This document shows, piece by piece, positions 7,846-14,589 of a DNA stretch of 19,209 nt. The DNA lies in assembly GCA_051745425.1 (NCBI GenBank), contig JBNJEB010000019.1:1-19209 (forward strand). The letters are read 5' to 3'. The DNA comes from Halonatronomonas sp051745425 (lineage in GTDB: Bacteria; Bacillota; Halanaerobiia; Halanaerobiales; Halarsenatibacteraceae). The position numbers were made by a program, and so were the translations under genes. The notes under the pieces are model-generated. The model did no database searches, was not told the DNA's origin, and saw nothing but the letters and a program-made list of their open reading frames with translations. Numbering within the stretch: the stretch's first letter is position 1; every line of letters starts with the position of its first letter.

Positions 7846-9129
7846 ATGAATACAATGATTTCAGATATTTATGCAAGAGAGATATTAGATTCAAGAGGTA
7901 ATCCTACTGTTGAAGTTGAAGTTTACCTTGAGGCTGGAGCAATGGGCAGAGCTGCAGTTCCTTCTGGGGCTTCTACTGGTGCCTATGAAGCAGTCGAATT
8001 AAGAGACGAAGAAGATCGCTATTTAGGGAAAGGTGTCCAGCAGGCAGTTGATAATGTTAATAATATAATTGCCCCTGAATTAATTGGTTACGATGCAAGA
8101 AGTCAGGTTCTAGTTGATGAGATGATGCTTCAGCTTGATGGAACTGATAATAAGGGTAAATTAGGTGCCAATGCAATTCTCGGTGTATCTATGGCTGTAG
8201 CAAGAGCTGCCGCCCTGGCAAGTGATACCTATCTATTTAATTATTTAGGTGGAGTAAATGCCAAGAGATTACCTGTTCCAATGTTAAATATACTAAATGG
8301 TGGAGAACATGCAGATAATAATGTTGATATTCAGGAATTTATGATAATGCCTGTATCTGCTGACTCCTTTAAATCAGCAATCCAGGCTGGTTCAGAGATT
8401 TATCATCATCTCAAGAAAGTTCTTCAGAATAGAGGATTAAACACCGGTATTGGTGCTGAAGGTGGCTTTGCTCCAGATTTAGACTCTAATGAAGAAGCAA
8501 TTAAAATTATTTTAGAAGCAGTAGAGGCTGCTGGTTATGAAGCCGGTGAAGATATTCTTTTGGCACTTGATGTCGCTGCAACGGAAATTTATGAAGATGG
8601 TAAATATCATCTAAAAGGCGAGGGAGTTAAAAAGACTAGCAGTGAAATGGTAGAATTCTATAAAGAATTAGTAGATAAATATCCAATTATTTCAATTGAA
8701 GATGGTCTCGATGAAGATGACTGGGATGGCTGGACAGAATTAACTAAAGCATTAGGAGATAAGATTCAGTTAGTTGGAGATGATTTATATGTAACCAATA
8801 CTGAAAGATTAAAGAAAGGGATTGAAAAAAACTGCAGCAATTCAATCCTAATCAAATTAAATCAGATTGGAACAATTACTGAAACTCTCGATACAATTGA
8901 AATGGCAAGTAGAGCTGGCTTTACTTCAGTTATTTCTCACCGGTCAGGAGAGACTGAAGATGTTACAATTTCTGATTTAGTTGTTGCAATGAATACAGGT
9001 CAGATAAAAACAGGTGCTCCAGCTCGTTCAGAGAGAGTTGCTAAATATAACCAGTTAATAAGAATAGAAGAAGTCTTAGGAGATACTGCTGAGTATGCAG
9101 GCAAGGATGCATTTTTCAACTTAAATTAA
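7846..9129 (+). CDS. eno: Enolase
   Basis: Enolase dehydrates 2-phosphoglycerate to phosphoenolpyruvate, is Mg2+-dependent, and is also a partner in RNA degradosomes of many bacteria. The frame opens at a GTG at 7837, but that codon is part of the ribosome-binding AGGAG (7833-7837). The ATG at 7846, 8 bases beyond it, is the likely start and gives 427 residues. From that start, visible features are the SGASTGAYEA substrate loop (about 40-49), catalytic Glu205 (GAEGGFAPD), metal ligands Asp242, Glu285 (SIEDGLDEDDW) and Asp312 (VGDD), catalytic Lys337 (LIKLNQIGT), and SHRSGETED. It is the last gene of the glycolytic operon and is followed by an intrinsic terminator. Confidence 0.97.
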   Translation: MNTMISDIYAREILDSRGNPTVEVEVYLEAGAMGRAAVPSGASTGAYEAVELRDEEDRYLGKGVQQAVDNVNNIIAPELIGYDARSQVLVDEMMLQLDGTDNKGKLGANAILGVSMAVARAAALASDTYLFNYLGGVNAKRLPVPMLNILNGGEHADNNVDIQEFMIMPVSADSFKSAIQAGSEIYHHLKKVLQNRGLNTGIGAEGGFAPDLDSNEEAIKIILEAVEAAGYEAGEDILLALDVAATEIYEDGKYHLKGEGVKKTSSEMVEFYKELVDKYPIISIEDGLDEDDWDGWTELTKALGDKIQLVGDDLYVTNTERLKKGIEKNCSNSILIKLNQIGTITETLDTIEMASRAGFTSVISHRSGETEDVTISDLVVAMNTGQIKTGAPARSERVAKYNQLIRIEEVLGDTAEYAGKDAFFNLN

Positions 9130-9150
9130 AAAAACTATATAATATACTGA

Positions 9151-9176
9151 ACCTCCGGTGAAAACCGGAGGTTTTT
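9151..9176 (+). terminator. Intrinsic terminator of the glycolytic operon
   Basis: A perfect 9-base-pair GC-rich stem (ACCTCCGGT at 9151-9159 with ACCGGAGGT at 9164-9172) is closed by a GAAA tetraloop and followed by T5. The stop codon of the convergent gene on the minus strand (9177-9175) lies in the T-run. The hairpin could also slow minus-strand transcripts, although on that strand the T-run comes only about 16 bases later. Confidence 0.93.
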
Positions 9177-9540
9177 AATTCCAGCCTTGAGCTTCTAACT
9201 TTTCAACTTTGCTTGTATACATTTTTTGGGAGTGGTTTGAGTTATTTGAAACTTTTTTTCTTCGCCTTTTTTTCTGTTTATGTAAGGATTTTTCACTAAT
9301 TAGTTCATGGATTGCAACTGCAGCAGTTTTAATACTTATATTATTATTTATAGCCAGGTTTATTATTTCATTAATCCTTTCTCTTATAGAAGGAAAAGAG
9401 CCGATTAGATCTAAAATTAAATTATCTACTTTTCCTACTGCTGTTTCCAATTTATCATTAGGAAAAGATACCTTTCCATCTGGAGATAAATTTTTTCTGA
9501 TTTCTAATAACCTCTCAAGGGTCTCAGTTCTTGTTAGCAT
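9175..9540 (-). CDS. Small basic-linker protein of unknown function in the primosome-like cassette
   Basis: I do not recognise a family for this 121-residue protein. Residues 1-85 look mostly helical, with a possible short helix-turn-helix-like segment (NNNISIKTAAVAIHELI, about 65-81). A strongly basic linker follows (KQKKRRRKK, 88-96), then a polar stretch and the C-terminal peptide KVEKLEAQGWN. Almost the same peptide ends the DnaD-like protein two genes upstream, arguing that both bind a common partner. It starts 7 bases after the DnaC-like gene stop; an AGGTGA ribosome site overlaps that stop. It is the third gene of a minus-strand operon and terminates against the eno terminator. A role in replication is inferred from context only. 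Confidence 0.75.
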   Translation of the reverse strand: MLTRTETLERLLEIRKNLSPDGKVSFPNDKLETAVGKVDNLILDLIGSFPSIRERINEIINLAINNNISIKTAAVAIHELISEKSLHKQKKRRRKKVSNNSNHSQKMYTSKVEKLEAQGWN

Positions 9541-9547
9541 AAATTTA

Positions 9548-10390
9548 TCACCTATTCCTTAATGCTCTATAATCAGTTTCAGGAGAGCTATCAAATGCAA
9601 TTTTATAGTTCATAACCATTTTATTAACCCTGGAAGCAATATTTCTTGAAATGATCTTTAATCTTTCATTATTAATAGGGTTAGTTTCGTCATTTAAAAA
9701 TATTTGGAAATTGTGATTAGATGTAAATAAAGTTGCTCTATTATTTTTTAATCTAAAATCTATCCAGTAAAGTAGGGTTTCTAAAACAAATGGTGAGTAT
9801 CTGATTTCATTAAAAATGTCGTCAAGAACTACCAGTCTTGAATGTTTTACATTCTGATAAATTTTAGAGCGGGTAAAGTCTTGCCCTGACCCTTCTATGT
9901 CATTTTTAATATCCATTAAACCTTCAGAAACATTGATAAAGTAAACAGGTGTCCAGTTTTGAGCAAAGGGGATATTACCATATTGGATGATTTCTTTTTC
10001 TTTGTAAACTTCTTCAGCAATTTTTTCAGCGGCTTTGTGAAGTGCAGCAACTGCCAGATGGGTCTTGCCTATTCCTGGGTATTCACTATATAGATAGATT
10101 GATTGGGGCATTTCCATAGCAGTATCAATACCATTAATATAATTGGCAATTCGCCTGTATTTTTTCTTGTTTTTCTGGGATAAAACTGAACTTTTAAATC
10201 TCTGTAGAGTACAATCTTTGTAAAGGGGATCAATATTTGCATTATTTATTATAAAATTTTTGACTTTATTAATAACCTGTTCTTTTGGAGGCTTATTAAT
10301 CCCAGCCTTTTTCTTCAAGTTCTGAGATTTTGTCTTTTCTATTTGCTTTTTCTTTTCTGCTATTAATTTCTGAAATTGATTTTTCTCCAA
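9548..10390 (-). CDS. DnaC/DnaI-like AAA+ helicase loader
   Basis: This 280-residue AAA+ ATPase resembles the DnaC/DnaI/IstB group, which deliver the replicative helicase onto DNA. Residues 1-45 are basic and helical and would be the helicase-binding end. CTLQRFKSS (60-68) resembles the linker before the ATPase core. Walker A is SEYPGIGKTHL (102-112), where Glu103 replaces the usual first glycine. Walker B is LVVLDDI (186-192), sensor 1 is FTSN (222-225), and an arginine-finger-like IASRV is at 251-255. No ATG fits the start. The TTG at 10390 is the first start codon after an in-frame stop and has GGGGAG about 10 bases upstream; it overlaps the preceding gene by 95 bases. A later start is possible. 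IstB of transposons is an alternative label, but no transposase is present. Confidence 0.85.
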   Translation of the reverse strand: MEKNQFQKLIAEKKKQIEKTKSQNLKKKAGINKPPKEQVINKVKNFIINNANIDPLYKDCTLQRFKSSVLSQKNKKKYRRIANYINGIDTAMEMPQSIYLYSEYPGIGKTHLAVAALHKAAEKIAEEVYKEKEIIQYGNIPFAQNWTPVYFINVSEGLMDIKNDIEGSGQDFTRSKIYQNVKHSRLVVLDDIFNEIRYSPFVLETLLYWIDFRLKNNRATLFTSNHNFQIFLNDETNPINNERLKIISRNIASRVNKMVMNYKIAFDSSPETDYRALRNR

Positions 10391-11027
10391 TATTTTTCAT
10401 CTCCCCGTCGTTCTCTAGATATTGATTTAATGTAAAAATCTCATTATTATAAAGATCAGTTAAAATCTTTTTGATGTAAGAAATCGGGTTATTAATTCCC
10501 TGGCTTTTGGCATAACCTAATAGTTCTGCAATTAGTCTGGCTTCCATTCCTTTGTCTATAAAGCCCTTTAAATAAGTATATTCAGTTGGCGTCATTGGTC
10601 TTTTTTGAAAATGTTTTCTCCAGAATGAAATGATAATACCCATAGCATCATGACCATTATATGTATAATCCTGCTCAGTATTGTCTTCTTCTTTTTTATT
10701 TCTATTATAATTTAATTCTTTGTCGGACAGGGAGATTCCTGCATCATTTGGAATAAGTAATTCAATTTTTAATTTTTCAACAAAATCATCACTTATAATT
10801 TCATGGAGTATTAGCCAGTTACTATTATCTAAATCGGTAATTATTCTACCAGACTTATTATTATTTAGAGAACTGGATTGAGCTAATTCTGATTTTGAAA
10901 TAACTATAACTTTTTTTTCTTCACTATAAGATCCATATTCAAATAGAAATGTCCATAAGATAGCTAGAATTAATTTTTCATTTGAGTTAAAGTTAGAATT
11001 CCAAATTAGTTCAAAAATTTTATTCAT
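10296..11027 (-). CDS. DnaD-domain replication initiation protein
   Basis: The chosen ATG at 11027 follows GGAGG by 5 bases and gives 243 residues; an upstream in-frame TTG at 11045 lies before that ribosome site. Residues 1-95 look like a winged helix (SNEKLILAILWTF at 15-27, then SKSELAQSS) of the kind found in DnaD and phage or plasmid initiators. Residues 100-125 are a polar linker. Residues 130-205 match the DnaD/DnaB C-terminal domain (IISFWRKHF, MTPTEYTYLKGFIDKGM, NPISYIKKILTDLYNNEI). The tail 215-243 is charged and ends in KISELEEKGWD. In Firmicutes such proteins remodel origin DNA and recruit the helicase loader. The next gene is a DnaC-like loader, so this reads as a primosome pair. 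Prophage origin is possible, but no other phage gene is nearby. Confidence 0.85.
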   Translation of the reverse strand: MNKIFELIWNSNFNSNEKLILAILWTFLFEYGSYSEEKKVIVISKSELAQSSSLNNNKSGRIITDLDNSNWLILHEIISDDFVEKLKIELLIPNDAGISLSDKELNYNRNKKEEDNTEQDYTYNGHDAMGIIISFWRKHFQKRPMTPTEYTYLKGFIDKGMEARLIAELLGYAKSQGINNPISYIKKILTDLYNNEIFTLNQYLENDGEMKNIGEKSISEINSRKEKANRKDKISELEEKGWD

Positions 11028-11032
11028 ATAAA

Positions 11033-11037
11033 CCTCC
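11033..11037 (-). promoter_or_regulatory. Ribosome-binding site that fixes the DnaD-like start
   Basis: GGAGG on the minus strand, 5 bases upstream of the ATG at 11027. It rules out the in-frame TTG at 11045, which lies upstream of it. Confidence 0.7.
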
Positions 11038-11078
11038 GATCTCAATTTTATCTGGAGTATAGTTTTTAACGTGTATTA

Positions 11079-11107
11079 AATATATCATAGTAGAAATTCT
11101 ATTTCAA
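11079..11107 (-). promoter_or_regulatory. Promoter of the minus-strand primosome-like operon
   Basis: Read on the minus strand, -35 TTGAAA (11107-11102) and -10 TATATT (11084-11079) are 17 bases apart. Transcription would start near 11072, about 45 bases before the ATG. It is divergent from the secG promoter. Confidence 0.6.
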
Positions 11108-11159
11108 TATGGGCTTTTGATTTAATGATTTCTAATAAGAAAATATCAATCATAATTAA

Positions 11160-11188
11160 TTGTTTTTTTTCTTAGTATATGTTAAAAT
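11160..11188 (+). promoter_or_regulatory. Probable secG promoter
   Basis: TTGTTT (11160-11165) and TAAAAT (11183-11188) are 17 bases apart, with a TG-containing stretch before the -10. Both boxes deviate from consensus, so this is a moderate call. It lies in the 208-base gap between the DnaD-like gene start and secG. Confidence 0.4.
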
Positions 11189-11235
11189 TATAAAAGGTAA
11201 GAATTAAGGATTAAAATTACTGGGAGGTGAAGTTT

Positions 11236-11457
11236 GTGACGGCACTTAAGGTTTTACATTTGATAGTGTCTTTAGCTGTAATTGTTGGAGTATTACTCCA
11301 ATCTGGTAAAAGTGCGGGTTTATCAGGAGCTATTGATGGTGGTGCAACTCAGTTTTTAGGTTCCAGTGGTAGAAAAATGGAGGAAAAAATTAATAAAGCA
11401 ACGATGGTTGCCGCTATTGCATTTATGGTGCTATCTTTCATCCTGGCAGTAGTTTAA
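11236..11457 (+). CDS. secG: SecG, preprotein translocase subunit
   Basis: SecG is the accessory membrane subunit of the SecYEG channel. With the GTG at 11236 it has 73 residues, close to the usual ~75. A GTG in the same frame at 11227 overlaps the GGGAGG ribosome site (11222-11227) and is rejected as the start. There are two membrane helices (about 3-21 and 55-72). The conserved loop LLQSGKSAGLSGAIDGG (20-36) and FLGSSGRKMEE lie between them. secG upstream of rnr-smpB-ssrA recalls the Bacillus order, though here hppA and two other genes lie between. It has its own terminator. Confidence 0.95.
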   Translation: MTALKVLHLIVSLAVIVGVLLQSGKSAGLSGAIDGGATQFLGSSGRKMEEKINKATMVAAIAFMVLSFILAVV

Positions 11458-11489
11458 ATAAATGTAACTTTTAAATCAATTTTTAATAT

Positions 11490-11513
11490 AGCGGTCTTTG
11501 ACCGCTCTTTTTC
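11490..11513 (+). terminator. Intrinsic terminator after secG
   Basis: A 7-base-pair stem (AGCGGTC at 11490-11496 with GACCGCT at 11500-11506) has a TTT loop and is followed by CTTTTT. It separates secG from hppA. No convincing promoter is visible in the remaining 64 bases before hppA, so partial read-through or a non-consensus promoter is implied. Confidence 0.85.
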
Positions 11514-11577
11514 CTTTTATTTTTAATTAATATTTTGAAATAATAATTTAATATACGGATCTTAAGGAGGATAACAA

Positions 11578-13524
11578 ATGGAATTTATTACACCGCTGGC
11601 AGGGATCCTGGCCCTGCTCTTTGCTCTGTTTATGGCAAAGAAAGTGAAAAATTCAGACCAGGGAACAGAAAGAATGATTGAATTATCTCAAGCCATAAAT
11701 GAAGGTGCAATGGCTTTTTTAGGTAGAGAGTATTCAATGCTAGCAGGTTTTGTTGTAGTAGTAGGTATTATAATTATTCCTACTCTTGGCTGGCAGACAG
11801 CTCTATCATTTGTATTAGGTGCTATTTTTTCAGGTTTAGCCGGGTTCATAGGTATGCAGATAGCTACTAATGCTAATGCAAGAACAACTCAAGCAGCCCG
11901 CACAAGTTTAAATGATGCTCTAGGCGTAGCTTTTTCTGGAGGATCTGTTATGGGAATGTCAGTTGTTGGCCTCGGTACTATAGGATTAGGGGTTTTATAC
12001 ATAATCTTTACAAATAATCCTGAATACATTAGAGGTTTTGCTTTTGGAGCAAGTTCAATTGCCTTATTTGCCCGTGTAGGGGGCGGTATATATACAAAAG
12101 CTGCTGATGTTGGTGCTGATTTAGTTGGTAAGGTTGAAGCAGGTATTCCTGAAGATGACCCTCGTAATCCAGCTGTTATTGCTGACAATGTTGGTGATAA
12201 TGTTGGAGATGTAGCAGGTATGGGGGCTGATCTTTTTGAATCATATGTTGGTTCAATTGTTGCAGCAATGACTTTAGGTACAACTCTTTCAACTGATCAT
12301 GTCATATTGCCTTTATTAATAGCCGCTATTGGAATTATTGCTGCTATTATCGGTACTAGATTTGTTAAAGCCAAAGAAGGTGGAGATCCAGCAAAAGCCT
12401 TAGAAAAAGGTACACTTGTAGCAGCTGGAATTACAATAGTTGGTGGGTTCTTTTTAGTAAATAATTTAATTGGAGACTTAGGTGTGTTCTGGGCTATTTT
12501 AGCAGGGTTAATTGTAGGTATTCTTATCGGTCGGATTACTGAGTATTATACCTCTGAACATTTTAAGCCAGTGCAACATATTGCTGAACAATCTCAGACA
12601 GGTACAGCTCCAAATATTATTGCCGGTCTTGCTGTTGGTATGCGCTCAACAGTATTTCCAATAATATCAATAACTGCAGCAATTTTTATTTCATATAATT
12701 TTGCAGGTCTTTACGGTATTGCAATGTCAGCTGTAGGTATGTTAGCAACAACAGGTATTACTCTTTCAGTTGACGCTTACGGACCGATTGCTGATAATGC
12801 AGGTGGAATTGCAGAGATGGCAGAGCTTGAACCAGAAGTTAGAGAGATAACAGATAAACTCGATTCAGTTGGAAATACTACTGCTGCCATGGGTAAAGGT
12901 TTTGCAATCGGTTCAGCTGCTTTAACAGCTTTATCTTTATTTGCAGCTTTTTCAGAGGCAGTAGATCTATCAGTAATCAGTTTAACAAATCCAAATGTAA
13001 TTATTGGTCTATTCTTAGGTGCTATGTTGCCATTCCTATTTTCAGCATTAACAATGGAAGCTGTTGGTTCAGCTGCCTTTAAGATGATTGAAGAAGTAAG
13101 AAGGCAATTCAAAGAAATTCCTGGAATTATGGAAGGCGAAGGAACTCCAGATTATAGAAGTTGCGTTGATATTTCAACTAAAGCAGCTTTAAAAGAGATG
13201 ATCATACCTGGAATCCTGGCAGTTGTTGTTCCAGTGGTTGTAGGTCTCTGGGATGTTGAAGCACTTGGTGGATTACTTGCAGGTGCATTATCTGCTGGTG
13301 TTCTGCTGGCTATAATGATGGCTAATTCTGGTGGTGCCTGGGATAATGCTAAGAAATTTATTGAATCAGGTGAATATGGAGGAAAAGGTACTGAAACCCA
13401 TAAAGCAGCAGTCGTTGGTGATACAGTAGGTGATCCATTTAAAGATACTTCAGGTCCATCTTTGAATATCTTAATTAAATTAATGACTATTGTTTCACTG
13501 GTATTTGCACCTCTATTTATATAG
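11578..13524 (+). CDS. hppA: Membrane-bound ion-pumping pyrophosphatase (K+-dependent, probably Na+-type)
   Basis: This integral membrane enzyme of 648 residues with many helices couples pyrophosphate hydrolysis to cation export. Signature motifs are all present: DVGADLVGKVE (177-187), DNVGDNVGDVAGMGADLFESY (203-223) and GDTVGDPFKDTSGPSLN (614-630). Ala436 in GNTTAAMGKG is the residue class of the K+-dependent subfamily; K+-independent enzymes carry Lys there. Glu221 in DLFESYVGS sits at the position used by Na+ pumps such as the Thermotoga enzyme; H+ pumps usually have the acidic residue one helical turn later. Na+ transport is therefore favoured but not proved. AAGGAGG precedes the ATG. The gene sits between secG and the rnr cluster and has its own terminator. 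Confidence 0.95.
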   Translation: MEFITPLAGILALLFALFMAKKVKNSDQGTERMIELSQAINEGAMAFLGREYSMLAGFVVVVGIIIIPTLGWQTALSFVLGAIFSGLAGFIGMQIATNANARTTQAARTSLNDALGVAFSGGSVMGMSVVGLGTIGLGVLYIIFTNNPEYIRGFAFGASSIALFARVGGGIYTKAADVGADLVGKVEAGIPEDDPRNPAVIADNVGDNVGDVAGMGADLFESYVGSIVAAMTLGTTLSTDHVILPLLIAAIGIIAAIIGTRFVKAKEGGDPAKALEKGTLVAAGITIVGGFFLVNNLIGDLGVFWAILAGLIVGILIGRITEYYTSEHFKPVQHIAEQSQTGTAPNIIAGLAVGMRSTVFPIISITAAIFISYNFAGLYGIAMSAVGMLATTGITLSVDAYGPIADNAGGIAEMAELEPEVREITDKLDSVGNTTAAMGKGFAIGSAALTALSLFAAFSEAVDLSVISLTNPNVIIGLFLGAMLPFLFSALTMEAVGSAAFKMIEEVRRQFKEIPGIMEGEGTPDYRSCVDISTKAALKEMIIPGILAVVVPVVVGLWDVEALGGLLAGALSAGVLLAIMMANSGGAWDNAKKFIESGEYGGKGTETHKAAVVGDTVGDPFKDTSGPSLNILIKLMTIVSLVFAPLFI

Positions 13525-13551
13525 CAAGCAACCAATTAAAGACGATCATTT

Positions 13552-13581
13552 CCCTCTAGGCACCTGCTTAGGGGGTTTTTT
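13552..13581 (+). terminator. Intrinsic terminator after hppA
   Basis: The arms CCCTCTAG (13552-13559) and TTAGGGGG (13568-13575) pair over 8 positions with two G-U pairs, and T6 follows directly. It ends just before the ribosome site of the thioesterase gene. Expression of that gene therefore needs read-through or an unseen promoter. Confidence 0.8.
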
Positions 13582-13604
13582 ACAACAGGAGGTGATAGTA
13601 ATTT

Positions 13605-14045
13605 ATGCTAGAAACTGGTGATGATAATATGTGTTTTGTTTGTGGTCAAGATAACCCGATTTCTTTAAATATTGAATTCGATTATGATGAAGAAAAAGAC
13701 CATGTTATAGCTGATTTTATGCCTGATGAAAAGCTGGCAGGATATCGAGATGTTATGCATGGAGGGCTTGTTTCAACTTTATTAGATGAAGCTATGGCTA
13801 AAGCTATCAGGTTTAAAGGCTGGAAGGCAGTTACAGCTGAAATGAAGATTAGATTTTTGGAACCAGTTCGACTTGATAAAAAGGTTATTGTCAAGGGTAG
13901 AGTTCAGGATAAGCGTAGAAGGATTATTGAGACGTCTGCAAAATTAGAAGGAAGGATGGGTAAAGAGTTGGCAAGGGCAAGTGCTAAATTTATTATTGTT
14001 AACAAAAATACCGGAGAAGGAGATGGTTATAATGATGATGAGTAG
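13605..14045 (+). CDS. PaaI/4HBT-type hotdog thioesterase
   Basis: This 146-residue single-domain hotdog protein probably hydrolyses an acyl-CoA or similar thioester; the substrate is unknown. CFVCGQDNPISLNI (10-23) is the Cys-x-x-Cys-Gly-x-x-Asn/Asp-Pro opening common in this subfamily. GYRDVMHGGLVSTLLDEAM (47-65) has the HGG turn at 52-54 and the likely catalytic acid region at Asp61/Glu62. A beta-rich second half ends SAKFIIVNK. AGGAGGTGAT precedes the ATG. It overlaps the HD-domain gene by 14 bases. The family assignment is good; the physiological role is not known. Confidence 0.88.
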   Translation: MLETGDDNMCFVCGQDNPISLNIEFDYDEEKDHVIADFMPDEKLAGYRDVMHGGLVSTLLDEAMAKAIRFKGWKAVTAEMKIRFLEPVRLDKKVIVKGRVQDKRRRIIETSAKLEGRMGKELARASAKFIIVNKNTGEGDGYNDDE

Positions 14046-14589
14046 AGAAGAAGCTCTGGAATTGGTAAAGGAAAATATTAAGCAGGAGAATTTAGTAAAA
14101 CACTGCCTTGCTGTTGAAGCAGTGATGGTTCGCCTGGCTAAATACTTTGATGAGGATGTAGAAAAATGGAGACTTGCTGGTCTACTTCATGATATCGATT
14201 ATGAAGATACAGCAGATAAACCTGAAAAACACAGTCAAATAGGTGCAGATCGCCTGGCTGAAATGGGCCTTCCAGATGATATAATTTATGCAGTTAGAGC
14301 TCACAATGGAATTCATGAACTTCCTAGAAAATCAAAATTAGATAAGTCACTTTATGCTGCTGATCCTTTAACTGGATTGATTGTGGCATCAGCTTTAATT
14401 CACCCAGAAAAGAGTTTAAATGCTCTTGATACAGAATTTATAATGAATAGATACCAAGAAAATTCATTTGCTAAAGGTGCAGATAGAGATGTAATTGCAT
14501 CCTGTAGTGAATTGGATTTAGAACTGGAAGAATTTATTTCTTTATCCCTTGAAGGCATGCAAAGTATTTCAGAGGAGCTTGGATTATAA
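14032..14589 (+). CDS. HD/HDIG-domain phosphohydrolase
   Basis: The frame is open from 13981, but AGGAG at 14018-14022 points to the ATG run at 14032-14040. Taking 14032 gives 185 residues. It carries a compact HD metal site: His24, the LLHDID doublet (His53-Asp54), His67, His91 and Asp111 in AADPLTGLI. This places it in the HDIG-type metal-dependent phosphohydrolases. The substrate cannot be told from sequence; relatives act on nucleotides or cyclic nucleotides. The stop codon overlaps the rnr ATG by one base, and the start overlaps the thioesterase. Co-translation with rnr is likely, and a link to RNA or nucleotide turnover is a guess from that position. Confidence 0.85.
   Translation: MMMSREEALELVKENIKQENLVKHCLAVEAVMVRLAKYFDEDVEKWRLAGLLHDIDYEDTADKPEKHSQIGADRLAEMGLPDDIIYAVRAHNGIHELPRKSKLDKSLYAADPLTGLIVASALIHPEKSLNALDTEFIMNRYQENSFAKGADRDVIASCSELDLELEEFISLSLEGMQSISEELGL

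Noticed and set aside
9209..9562. Plus-strand open frame with a hydrophobic 117-residue translation
   Set aside because: It is antisense to the 121-residue minus-strand gene, which has a ribosome site and operon spacing. The hydrophobic product is what an A/T-rich helical gene gives when read backwards.
9548..10390. AAA+ gene as IstB of an IS21-type insertion sequence
   Set aside because: No IstA transposase, terminal inverted repeats or target duplications are visible, and the partner gene is DnaD-like.
12777..13535. Two minus-strand open frames antisense to hppA
   Set aside because: Low-complexity Ala/Pro/Ser products mirror the Gly/Ala-rich membrane helices of hppA; no starts or ribosome sites.
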